Of a stretch of 11,882 nucleotides of DNA, positions 5,757 to 11,882 are shown piece by piece. The notes under the pieces were generated by a model that was not told where the DNA came from, ran no database searches, and saw only the letters and a program-made list of their open reading frames with translations. The position numbers were made by a program, and so were the translations under genes. How positions within the stretch are numbered: the first letter of the stretch is position 1; each line of letters starts with the position of its first letter. Source of the DNA: Nitrospirota bacterium (GTDB lineage Bacteria > Nitrospinota_A > UBA7883 > JACRGQ01); the NCBI GenBank assembly GCA_024275775.1, contig JAJRYM010000019.1:1-11882 (forward strand). The letters are read 5' to 3'.

Positions 5757-7445
5757 ATGAAAAATCAATCACGGGAGAATATTTATTACCTGTCCCTTCT
5801 TTTTATTCTAAGCCTGTTTATCATTTCCCCCCTTTTCGGCGAGGGGTATTTCATGAGCCATGAAAAACTTTATCCGTTTTACAGGGCGGCAGGCATTGAA
5901 CTTGCCTTGCAAAACGGCCAGTTTCCGCCGAGAGTTTTGCCGAACATCGGAAACGGCTTTGGCTACGGATTCTTTATCTTTTATCCTCCCCTCTCCTACT
6001 TATCGGTCTGGGCGGTTTTCAAACTCGGCTTTTCCTTCTTCACTTCCCTAAAGACTGTTCATTTTCTTGCTATTTTTCTTTCTGGAATTTCAATGTATGC
6101 TTTCGCCCGCCGGGTTGCGGAGAGTAACGCTTGTGCGGCGGCGGCCGCCCTTTTTTATATCGCGGCTCCTTACAGAATGGTTGATCTTTACATACGAAAT
6201 GCTTTCGCCGAATCTTTCGCGTTCATTTTTATGCCGATTCTTTTTTTGGGTTTATATGAAATAATTATCGGCAAGCCTGAGAGGTATCCTATCTTCACCG
6301 CCGGAGTTGCGGGACTTTTGCTCACCCACGTAATCACAGCTTTTTATGCGGCCGTATTTTGCATTCTTTTTATAGCTTTCTTTTTCAGGAAATTCATCAG
6401 GGAGCCTCGCAGGGGCGGTTTCCTGCTACTTGGCGGATTTGTGGCTTTTCTTGTATCCGCCTTTTTCGTGGTTCCCATGCTGGCGCATTTCCATTCAGGC
6501 GAGTTCGCTATTTCCGGATGGAAAAATCTGAGCGTTCAGGTGCCTAGACATTCGGTATATTTCCCCCAAATGATTGGTTCGGAATTTCATCGGGGCGCCA
6601 GCCTGCCCGATGATGTTAAAGGAAGCGAAATGCCTTTCATCATAGGGGACTTCCTTTTGATTTTCTCCATCATTGCACTGGTTAACATAAAGAGAGTGCG
6701 AAAAGTGGCTTTCGGCATTCCCTTTCTGGTGGCCGCCATTTTAGGGATATTTATGATGTCCTTTTACTTTCCATGGGAAAGTATCCCACGGTTTTTCCGG
6801 TACATTCAGTTTCCCTGGCGCATGTTGTTTTTCATTGTTTTTTTTCTTGGTTTTTTTGCATCGCTCTCGCTTCTAGGGCTGGAAAAGAAAAAACACAAAT
6901 ATTCTATTGTCACGCTACTCATAATTTTCCTTTTCATTTACACACAACCGTTCCTGATTCCCGACAAGTTAGAAATTAACGAAAATCAATTCAAGGCTAA
7001 TGCGCTTGAAGAAAAATACCCGTTTATCGGAACAACATTTGGTGAATATCTTCCCGCAAACGGAGCAAAACATCTTGATTACTTTTATTCACGAAAAAAG
7101 AATATAAAAATCGTTTCCGGTAATGTTCGCTTAAAAAATGCTAGAAAACAGGGTAATCAAATTACCATGGAGATGTCTTCCGTATCGGACAACTTAACAA
7201 TCGAGCTTCCCCTTGTTTACTACCCCGGCTACAGGGCTACGCTTATTAAGCCTGACCTGGAAACGCTGAATATACCGATAAAAAATTCCCAATACGGATT
7301 CTGCGAGCTGGATATCCCCGGAAATGGGTTGCTCACAATTCATTACGCTGGCACGGCTTCCGAAACGGCAGGCAACTGGTTAACCATGGCAGGCCTTTTC
7401 CTTTTTCTATATTCCATAATCCGCCAGCCTCGGAAAGAAAAATAA
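5757..7445 (+). CDS. Polytopic membrane protein, PTPS-related/GT-C-like family
   Basis: This 562-residue integral membrane protein has about ten or more hydrophobic segments (first about 9-29; a final one near 540-555) and a soluble beta-rich C-terminal region (about 420-535). Conserved-looking landmarks are an FPPRVLPNIGNGFGYGFFIFYPPLSYL region (about 56-80), an APYRMVDLYIRNAFAES stretch (about 135-155), LLTHV, and IQFPWRML. These resemble the membrane family named after 6-pyruvoyl-tetrahydropterin synthase (PTPS-related), thought to be GT-C-like glycosyltransferases using lipid-linked sugars. The name does not imply a pterin enzyme. The C-terminal PLVYYPGYRA resembles the periplasmic end of YfhO-type proteins. 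Substrate unknown. It follows ppiD by 99 bp and has its own strong ribosome binding site. Family call from memory of motifs. Confidence 0.65.
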   Translation: MKNQSRENIYYLSLLFILSLFIISPLFGEGYFMSHEKLYPFYRAAGIELALQNGQFPPRVLPNIGNGFGYGFFIFYPPLSYLSVWAVFKLGFSFFTSLKTVHFLAIFLSGISMYAFARRVAESNACAAAAALFYIAAPYRMVDLYIRNAFAESFAFIFMPILFLGLYEIIIGKPERYPIFTAGVAGLLLTHVITAFYAAVFCILFIAFFFRKFIREPRRGGFLLLGGFVAFLVSAFFVVPMLAHFHSGEFAISGWKNLSVQVPRHSVYFPQMIGSEFHRGASLPDDVKGSEMPFIIGDFLLIFSIIALVNIKRVRKVAFGIPFLVAAILGIFMMSFYFPWESIPRFFRYIQFPWRMLFFIVFFLGFFASLSLLGLEKKKHKYSIVTLLIIFLFIYTQPFLIPDKLEINENQFKANALEEKYPFIGTTFGEYLPANGAKHLDYFYSRKKNIKIVSGNVRLKNARKQGNQITMEMSSVSDNLTIELPLVYYPGYRATLIKPDLETLNIPIKNSQYGFCELDIPGNGLLTIHYAGTASETAGNWLTMAGLFLFLYSIIRQPRKEK

Positions 7446-7457
7446 CCGTACCCTGAG

Positions 7458-7463
7458 TATAAT
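7458..7463 (+). promoter_or_regulatory. Perfect -10 hexamer (TATAAT) before the metallo-hydrolase gene
   Basis: TATAAT ends eight bases before ATG 7472, in a 26-bp gap that has no Shine-Dalgarno. The geometry fits a leaderless transcript. I see no -35-like hexamer at 16-18 bp spacing. The hydrolase might instead be translated by reinitiation on the upstream mRNA. Confidence 0.4.
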
Positions 7464-7471
7464 ATTCACTC

Positions 7472-8230
7472 ATGGAAGTAACAATTCTCGGCTCCGGCAC
7501 CTGCTCTCCTTCCCCTCGGAGGGGATGCGCTGGTTATCTTCTTGAAACGGGCGGACGCACATTATTGATAGATGCGGGGCCCGGAACGTACAGACAGTTG
7601 GCGCGGCATTGCGTTGATTTCGCGTCAATAGATGAAATCTTCATAACCCATATGCATGTCGATCATATCAACGACCTGCCAGCTATTCTTTTCTCCCGAA
7701 AACACTGCCTCGGCGGCGCACCGAAAGACGAGCTTGTTATTCACGGCCCCACCGGTTTCAGCAAGTATTTCAGCCTTCTTTTGAACGCTTACGGGAGCCA
7801 GCTTGAAGGAATCAAAATCAAAATAAACGACCATTCCGACGACGAATGGAAAACCGGAGATATTACGGTAAAAACGCTTCCCATGAATCATTCTCTAATA
7901 AACCTCGGCTACAGATTTGAGCGTTTTTTGGACGGAAGAGAGAAATCTCTGGTCTATTCGGGCGACACATCCCCCTGCGAAAATATCGTAACGCTTGCGC
8001 GGCAAACGGGCTGTTTGCTTATGGAAGCCTCAGCGCCCGATAACGCTCCCGTCCCCGGCCACACAACCACAAGCCAGGCCGCGGAAATCGCCCGAAAAGC
8101 CGAAGTTCGCCTGCTGGTCCTAACCCACCTATCCCCGGAAAACGATACGGGCGGCCTTGAAGAGCAGGTGTCCGCAATTTATCGCGGCAATGTAATAGTC
8201 GCCGCCGACGGAATGAAAATCAGAATTTAA
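7472..8230 (+). CDS. RNase Z-like metallo-beta-lactamase-fold hydrolase
   Basis: This is a 252-residue cytoplasmic MBL-fold enzyme with no signal peptide. The zinc ligands are all visible: THMHVDH (59-65; His60, His62, Asp64, His65), NHS with His140, YSGDT with Asp165, GHTTTSQAAEIA with His197, and a TH pair at 218-219. The opening ILGSGTCSPSPRRG and the GHTTT..LVLTHLSP ending match the RNase Z/arylsulfatase-like branch rather than glyoxalase II. It is shorter than usual tRNA 3'-processing RNase Z (about 300 residues), and I cannot identify a clear tRNA-binding exosite arm. The true substrate is therefore uncertain. The start is ATG 7472 without a Shine-Dalgarno. Its stop interlocks with the convergent LptM-like gene. 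Confidence 0.8.
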   Translation: MEVTILGSGTCSPSPRRGCAGYLLETGGRTLLIDAGPGTYRQLARHCVDFASIDEIFITHMHVDHINDLPAILFSRKHCLGGAPKDELVIHGPTGFSKYFSLLLNAYGSQLEGIKIKINDHSDDEWKTGDITVKTLPMNHSLINLGYRFERFLDGREKSLVYSGDTSPCENIVTLARQTGCLLMEASAPDNAPVPGHTTTSQAAEIARKAEVRLLVLTHLSPENDTGGLEEQVSAIYRGNVIVAADGMKIRI

Positions 8231-8349
8231 TTATCCGCGCCTTTTTCCTGCGCCGGCGCCGGCTGAGGGGGAGGAACCGGCGCGGTTTTCAATCCGCACG
8301 ATACCGCCAGCAGGGAAACGACAATTCCCAGAATCAGGAAGCGTTTCAC
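8227..8349 (-). CDS. lptM: LptM (YifL)-like small lipoprotein, 40 residues
   Basis: This small gene reads from GTG 8349-8347 to TAA 8229-8227. The product starts MKRFLILGIVVSLLAVSC: a basic start, a hydrophobic core and lipidation-like Cys18. CGLKTAPVPPP follows, then a Pro/Ala-rich tail. The CGLK...PP ending is the signature of LptM/YifL, a mini-lipoprotein that in E. coli promotes assembly of the LptD-LptE lipopolysaccharide export pore. AGGAG lies five bases before the GTG, and its GTGA overlaps the argH TGA, so it is translationally coupled to argH. In many proteobacteria the order is argH, this gene, then lysA. lysA is absent here because a convergent gene occupies that place. Homology beyond the motif cannot be tested here. 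Confidence 0.75.
   Translation of the reverse strand: MKRFLILGIVVSLLAVSCGLKTAPVPPPQPAPAQEKGADN
8248..8289 (+). terminator. Weak candidate terminator for the metallo-hydrolase mRNA
   Basis: GCGCCGG (8250-8256 or 8256-8262) can pair with CCGGCGC (8277-8283), followed by GG and four T residues. It lies just beyond the hydrolase stop and inside the antisense of the LptM-like gene. GC-rich Pro/Ala codons could produce the same repeat by chance. Confidence 0.28.
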
Positions 8350-9722
8350 TTTAGCTCCTTTTTGGCGCGAAGAATCTGGGCTTCAATCGCCTTCCTTGAG
8401 GTTGAACCGATACCTTTTTTACGATCCGGCGATTTTTTAGGATCAACAAATGAAAATATGTCTTCACTGAAAAGCTTTGAATGTTTCTTCAAATCCTCCG
8501 CCGATAAATCGGTGAACCTGATTCCGCGCTCCTCGCACTCTCTTACAACCGAACCGACGATGTGATGCGCCTCTCTGAAAGGAGTTCCCTTCAGAACAAG
8601 ATAATCCGCCAGATCGACCGCCGTTATGAAACCGTCGGCTATCCGTTTTTCAAGCAGGGGCGTGTTGAATTTAAGTTTTTTAACCATGACTGTTACAAGC
8701 GGTATCGAGGCAAGAGCCTGTTCACAGCTATCGAACAGCGGAGGCTTGTCCTCCTGCATGTCGCGGTTATACGCCAGCGGCAGTCCTTTAAGCAAGGTAA
8801 GCAGGTTTACGAGGTTGCCGTTTACCCTGCCCGCCTTGCCTCTCAGCAGTTCCGGCAGGTCCGGGTTGCGCTTCTGGGGCATGATGCTCGACCCCGTGCA
8901 GAATTCTTCCGGCAGAATAACGGAGCTGAACTCGCGGCTGGAAAAAATTACAAGCTCTTCCGCCAGCCTCGAAACATGCACGAACATAACGGCGACCGCG
9001 TGGCAGAAATCCAGCGCGAAATCGCGGTCCGATACGGCGTCGATGGAATTTTGGGAAACCGCTTTGAAGCCCAGCTGTCTGGCCAGAAATTTCCGGTCGA
9101 TGCCGTAATTATTTCCGGCGAGAGCCCCGGATCCGAGCGGCAACACATCAGCTCTTTTTAGAACATCGGCGAACCTGTCCGCATCTCTGGCAAACATTTC
9201 ATGATACGCCATGAACCATTGCGCTATTCTTACCGGCTGGGCCACTTGAAGATGAGTGTAGGCTGGCATGAAACCGTCGATATGTTTTTCCGCCTGCCTG
9301 ACAAAAGCCTTGCGCAGGTTTTTAAGGAGCCGGATTATTTCTTTGGTATTTTCTTTCACGTACATCCGGGTGTCGGTCGCCACCTGGTCGTTACGGCTCC
9401 GGCCGGTATGAATCTTCCCTCCAAGCCGGCCTGTTTTCTCTTTCAGGCGCCGTTCGATATTCATGTGAATATCCTCGTCTTCCTCGCGGTATTTGAATTT
9501 ACCGTCTCGAATTTCTTTTTCGATTCCCCGTAACGCGCGTTCGAGCCTGTCCAGTTCGGAGGACGTCAACAGCCCCGCTTTTGCCAGCGCTCCGGCATAA
9601 GCGATGTTCTGGGCAATGTCGTAAAGAGCCAGTTTGCTGTCGAAATCTATCGACGCGGAAAACTTCTGGAATTCTTTGCTCTGAACGCCCTTGAATCTTC
9701 CGCCCCAACTACGGTTTTTCAA
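8346..9722 (-). CDS. argH: Argininosuccinate lyase
   Basis: This cytoplasmic enzyme splits argininosuccinate into arginine and fumarate, the last step of arginine synthesis. From TTG 9722-9720 it has 458 residues, normal for the family, and begins MKNRSWGGRF, the classic ArgH N-terminus. Other motifs are TGRSRNDQVATD (about 106-117), YTHLQ with the catalytic histidine near 157, and the superfamily signature GSSIMPQKRN (277-286) with the catalytic serine. A TTG at 9746 would extend the frame by eight residues, but GGGGGA (9736-9731) eight bases before TTG 9722 favours the shorter form. The start is 16 bp from the divergent DUF3187 gene. The downstream LptM-like gene overlaps its stop by four bases. 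Confidence 0.95.
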   Translation of the reverse strand: MKNRSWGGRFKGVQSKEFQKFSASIDFDSKLALYDIAQNIAYAGALAKAGLLTSSELDRLERALRGIEKEIRDGKFKYREEDEDIHMNIERRLKEKTGRLGGKIHTGRSRNDQVATDTRMYVKENTKEIIRLLKNLRKAFVRQAEKHIDGFMPAYTHLQVAQPVRIAQWFMAYHEMFARDADRFADVLKRADVLPLGSGALAGNNYGIDRKFLARQLGFKAVSQNSIDAVSDRDFALDFCHAVAVMFVHVSRLAEELVIFSSREFSSVILPEEFCTGSSIMPQKRNPDLPELLRGKAGRVNGNLVNLLTLLKGLPLAYNRDMQEDKPPLFDSCEQALASIPLVTVMVKKLKFNTPLLEKRIADGFITAVDLADYLVLKGTPFREAHHIVGSVVRECEERGIRFTDLSAEDLKKHSKLFSEDIFSFVDPKKSPDRKKGIGSTSRKAIEAQILRAKKELK

Positions 9723-9724
9723 TG

Positions 9725-9730
9725 TACAAT
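9725..9730 (+). promoter_or_regulatory. Near-consensus -10 hexamer (TACAAT) in the argH/DUF3187 gap
   Basis: TACAAT matches TATAAT at five of six positions and ends eight bases before ATG 9739, repeating the geometry seen at aroA and the metallo-hydrolase gene. No -35 element is visible; its expected position lies inside argH. The same bases are part of the argH leader on the other strand. Confidence 0.35.
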
Positions 9731-9738
9731 TCCCCCGT

Positions 9739-10692
9739 ATGTTCAAAAAATTTTTTAGAGTTTACCACATATTGCCGTTCCTGCTGGCCGTTTCCTGTTC
9801 AAATACTAGCGCGGAGCCGATTCCCACAAAAAACCATTCCCCGATTTTTATGGGTCTTCTTTTCCCTACCTTTGAAAGCGCCCCCGTACGGCCTGCCGGC
9901 AAAACGGAATTTCGCGTGCAGATGGATTATTCGAATATTTTCTATTTCCGGGCAAGAAAAAGTTTTGTCGCGGGTTTCGATTTGGAAGAAGCCGAACTTT
10001 CCTTTTCGGCCAAACGTAGTTTCGGCCACGGCATGGAGGTAGGCATAGAACAGCCGTTTTACCGGCTGGGCGGAGGTTTTCTTGACCAATACATCCTCGA
10101 TTACCACTCCACTTTCGGATTCCCGGATTTGCCGGGGCAACGCGCCGCGCCAAGAAACCGTTATTTGGCCACATTTATTCACAACGGTGTCGTGTGGAAT
10201 TCGCCCGCGTCGGACAGGTTCACGCTGGGGGATCCTACAATATGGGTCAAAAAACGGTTGTTTAGGTATGGCGGCTCAACCCTTTCCGCAAAAGTCGCTG
10301 TTCAGCCTCCCTTGGCCTCAACGACTGACGGCCTCGGCAACGGAGCGTGGGAAGTTGGGGCGTTGCTTTTGTACCAGCAAAAATTCGAACGGCTGGAGCT
10401 GAACTTTGATATCGGTTCAATTCTGCCGAGGTATATCGACCGAGGCGAAAGGTTCGACCTGTCTAACTTCACAATTATCAGAGCCGGCGGTGAATACCCG
10501 CTTAACGGCAGGTTCGCCCTGCTTTTGCAGGGCTCTTACGTAACCTCGCCTTTTATAGAAACAATTTGGGATGAAGTCACGTTCGGCCTGAGATATGCCA
10601 CCAGTACCGGAAAACAGATAACATTCGGTTTCCTGGAAGATTTAAGCCAAACGGCGCCGGATTTTACGTTTCATCTCTCCTTTTCGTTCTAG
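9739..10692 (+). CDS. DUF3187-like outer-membrane beta-barrel candidate
   Basis: From ATG 9739 the protein has 317 residues. It starts MFKKFFRVYH, then a hydrophobic core and LAVSC, so it is exported. Either Cys19 is lipidated (Ala at -3 makes a weak lipobox) or signal peptidase I cuts after TSA. The mature part alternates polar and aromatic residues in short strands and ends FHLSFSF, with the terminal Phe typical of outer-membrane barrels. The GGGFLDQYI..YHSTFGFP segment resembles DUF3187, a family without known function. A TTG at 9691 would extend the frame but lies inside argH and spoils the signal peptide. No Shine-Dalgarno precedes ATG 9739. Family name from memory of its pattern; function unknown. 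Confidence 0.65.
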   Translation: MFKKFFRVYHILPFLLAVSCSNTSAEPIPTKNHSPIFMGLLFPTFESAPVRPAGKTEFRVQMDYSNIFYFRARKSFVAGFDLEEAELSFSAKRSFGHGMEVGIEQPFYRLGGGFLDQYILDYHSTFGFPDLPGQRAAPRNRYLATFIHNGVVWNSPASDRFTLGDPTIWVKKRLFRYGGSTLSAKVAVQPPLASTTDGLGNGAWEVGALLLYQQKFERLELNFDIGSILPRYIDRGERFDLSNFTIIRAGGEYPLNGRFALLLQGSYVTSPFIETIWDEVTFGLRYATSTGKQITFGFLEDLSQTAPDFTFHLSFSF

Positions 10693-10760
10693 TAAAATAA
10701 GATTGGAGCGCCCATGATAAAACAGTATGAGAATCGCCCTATTTTTTTGGGCTTAATTGT

Positions 10761-10789
10761 TTGACTAAGGGTATGGATACTGATAGCAT
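10761..10789 (+). promoter_or_regulatory. Candidate promoter of the atp operon
   Basis: TTGACT (10761-10766, five of six matches) and TAGCAT (10784-10789, four of six) are 17 bp apart. A start near 10796 would give a leader of about 28 nt before the TTG of atpZ. It lies in the 131-bp gap after the DUF3187 gene, where a strong ATP synthase promoter is expected. Confidence 0.5.
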
Positions 10790-10823
10790 TTCCCGATATT
10801 TAGAGTAGAGATTTAATCGGGGT

Positions 10824-11051
10824 TTGAAAGACCAAAAAGAAGATAAGGGGGGGAACTATTTTGAACTCGTCTCCTTATCAATGCTTGGCACCCAGCTTGT
10901 TATCTCTACGTTTATGGGTTTTGGGTTCGGCTATTGGCTTGACCTGAAAGCCGGCACCAGACCAGTGCTGATGCTGATTTTCGGCATCATGGGGATTATC
11001 GCAGGGTTTTTGAGCGTTTACAGAACAATAAAAAGCAGGATGGATGAGTAA
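10824..11051 (+). CDS. atpZ: AtpZ/AtpI-family small membrane protein
   Basis: This 75-residue protein has a charged N-terminus (MKDQKEDKGG) and two membrane helices (about 18-38 and 45-65). They flank a short turn with GFGFGYWLDLKAGTRP, the glycine-rich GxxxGxxLD-type pattern of the AtpZ/AtpI family, and a basic tail follows. Such proteins precede F0 genes and are reported to act with AtpI in ATP synthase assembly or magnesium/calcium transport. The start is probably TTG 10824: an in-frame stop lies at 10806-10808, and the next ATG (10881) would cut into the first helix. CGGGG sits very close to the TTG, so the ribosome binding site is poor. It overlaps atpI by eight bases. Confidence 0.8.
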   Translation: MKDQKEDKGGNYFELVSLSMLGTQLVISTFMGFGFGYWLDLKAGTRPVLMLIFGIMGIIAGFLSVYRTIKSRMDE

Positions 11052-11418
11052 AAAAGTGGACTTAACATCAGGGATAACGGTGAAAACGGTAATCGTCTGC
11101 GCTGTTACCGCCGTTCTTGCCGGACTGTTCCACTCAACGGAAGCTATGGCCGCCGTTGCCGCCGGGGGACTAATAGCCTTGGCCAATTTCCGCCTCTCTT
11201 CAAAAATGCTCAAACAGATAATCGGCCACGGGATGGACGCTGAAATGGGCCGCGGCTTTGCTATTTTTTCGTATGTTTTTCGATTTGCCATGCTGGGAAC
11301 GGTCTTGCTGGTTGTTGTAAAGTCCGGCGTTAACCCCAGCTTTTTAATAGCCGGCCTCTCCGCCGTTACAGCGGCGGTTTTGATATCGGCTATGAATATA
11401 AGGAGCTATTCGGCATGA
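11044..11418 (+). CDS. atpI: ATP synthase subunit I (AtpI-like)
   Basis: This 124-residue protein with four predicted membrane helices (about 10-28, 33-50, 70-92, 97-117) matches the ATP-synt_I family: short, glycine/alanine-rich, an AAVAAGGLIALANF segment, and located directly before atpB. AtpI is an accessory inner-membrane protein that helps assemble the c-ring; it is not a structural subunit. The start ATG 11044 overlaps the end of atpZ and is preceded by CAGGA. Its TGA overlaps the atpB ATG as ATGA, so all three genes should be translated in a coupled fashion. Family members diverge strongly, so part of the evidence is position. Confidence 0.8.
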   Translation: MSKKVDLTSGITVKTVIVCAVTAVLAGLFHSTEAMAAVAAGGLIALANFRLSSKMLKQIIGHGMDAEMGRGFAIFSYVFRFAMLGTVLLVVVKSGVNPSFLIAGLSAVTAAVLISAMNIRSYSA

Positions 11419-11882
11419 CCGAACCGTTCATGTATCTCCACATCCCCGGCCTTGGGGAGTATCCGCACGTCACCTATACATGGTTAATCATGATTCTGCT
11501 TGCGGCGGTAACATTTCTGGTCAAAAGCGGGCTTAACATCATCCCGAAAGGCCTGCAAAATCTTTTCGAGGTGATTATTGGCGGGCTGGCCGATGTGATG
11601 GAGCAGAATATAGGACCGGGCGGAACAAGGTTTTTGCCTCTTCTCGGCACGCTGACCATTTTCATTCTCTGCGGCAACCTGCTGGGGCTTATCCCCGGCT
11701 GTACCGCCCCCACCGCCAACCTGAATACGAACGTAGCCATGGCCGTAACGGTTTTTGTTGTGTACCATGTGGTCGGCCTGCAAAAGCACGGCTTGGCCTA
11801 CTTTAAACAGTTCATGGGCTCGGTCTGGTGGCTTATTCCTTTGATGCTTCCGATTGAAATAATCAGCCATCTGGCGAGGCCG
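11415..11882 (+). CDS. atpB: ATP synthase F0 subunit a (3' end outside window)
   Basis: From ATG 11415 the frame is open for 156 codons to the window edge. The product begins MTEPFMYLHIPGL and has a first helix at about 22-38 (TWLIMILLAAVTFLV). It then carries GLQNLFEVIIGGLADVM, FLPLLGTLTIFILCGNLLGLIPG and PTANLNTNVAMA, all typical of subunit a, and breaks off in IEIISHLARP. Subunit a forms the two proton half-channels against the c-ring in the inner membrane. The essential arginine of the RLFGNM motif lies just past the edge. AGGAG at 11401-11405 serves the start, and the ATG overlaps the atpI stop (ATGA). Confidence 0.95.
   Translation, partial: MTEPFMYLHIPGLGEYPHVTYTWLIMILLAAVTFLVKSGLNIIPKGLQNLFEVIIGGLADVMEQNIGPGGTRFLPLLGTLTIFILCGNLLGLIPGCTAPTANLNTNVAMAVTVFVVYHVVGLQKHGLAYFKQFMGSVWWLIPLMLPIEIISHLARP

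Noticed and set aside
8252..8263. 12-bp palindrome GCCGGCGCCGGC as a possible regulator site
   Set aside because: It falls in Pro/Ala codons of the LptM-like tail, where GCC/GGC repeats arise from composition alone.
8562..9161. 199-codon plus-strand frame inside argH
   Set aside because: It is antisense to the conserved catalytic core of ArgH and shows no motif; the length follows from codon bias in argH.
9691..9738. N-terminal extension of the DUF3187-like protein from TTG 9691
   Set aside because: It would overlap argH head-to-head and place 16 unlikely residues before a normal signal peptide starting at ATG 9739.
10736..10752. Possible terminator GCCC...GGGC after the DUF3187 gene
   Set aside because: The stem has only four base pairs with a T-rich loop, and the tail TTAATTG is not a T-tract. 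Too weak to call.
11484..11870. 128-codon minus-strand frame at the right edge
   Set aside because: It covers atpB in antisense. The plus frame from 11415 is unmistakably ATP synthase subunit a.

Overview
The window (11,882 bp, roughly half G+C by eye) looks like chromosomal core sequence from a diderm (Gram-negative) bacterium. The evidence is an outer-membrane Pal lipoprotein, a CpoB/YbgF-like periplasmic protein, a PpiD-type periplasmic folding factor, an LptM-like mini-lipoprotein and a beta-barrel-like protein ending in phenylalanine. The gene set and order would suit a deltaproteobacterial-grade or related uncultured diderm lineage, but taxonomy cannot be settled from this sequence. I see no tRNA, rRNA, CRISPR array, insertion sequence or phage gene. 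Coding density is very high, and the longest gap between genes is 165 bp.

Layout. (1) 1-243 holds the C-terminus of SurE, which converges tail-to-tail with an aroA-ogt pair on the minus strand (2008 down to 240). (2) A 165-bp divergent promoter region leads rightward into an envelope block: pal, a hairpin terminator, a cpoB-like gene, then ppiD (2174-5657). (3) A structured leader with a perfect Shine-Dalgarno precedes a large polytopic membrane protein of the PTPS-related/GT-C-like type (5757-7445). A small RNase Z-like metallo-hydrolase follows it (7472-8230). (4) On the minus strand, argH and a 40-codon LptM-like lipoprotein gene overlap by four bases and converge on the hydrolase gene (9722 down to 8227). 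(5) A DUF3187-like outer-membrane protein is transcribed divergently from argH, with only 16 bp between the start codons (9739-10692). (6) The front of an F0 ATP synthase operon, atpZ-atpI-atpB, begins at 10824 and runs off the right edge.

How the genes relate. pal, cpoB and ppiD together serve outer-membrane tethering, envelope constriction and periplasmic protein folding. pal has its own promoter here and no tolB directly upstream. aroA (shikimate pathway) and argH (arginine synthesis) are ordinary biosynthetic genes. The atp genes encode the assembly factors and subunit a of the proton channel.

I found no convincing undescribed multi-gene system. The most interesting signals are regulatory or architectural. 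Three genes without a Shine-Dalgarno have a TATAAT-like hexamer 7-8 nt before their ATG, which suggests leaderless transcripts. Two convergent gene pairs interlock their stop codons in a shared TTAA. A terminator hairpin between pal and cpoB carries a candidate start codon in its loop. A missed 40-codon lipoprotein gene follows argH.
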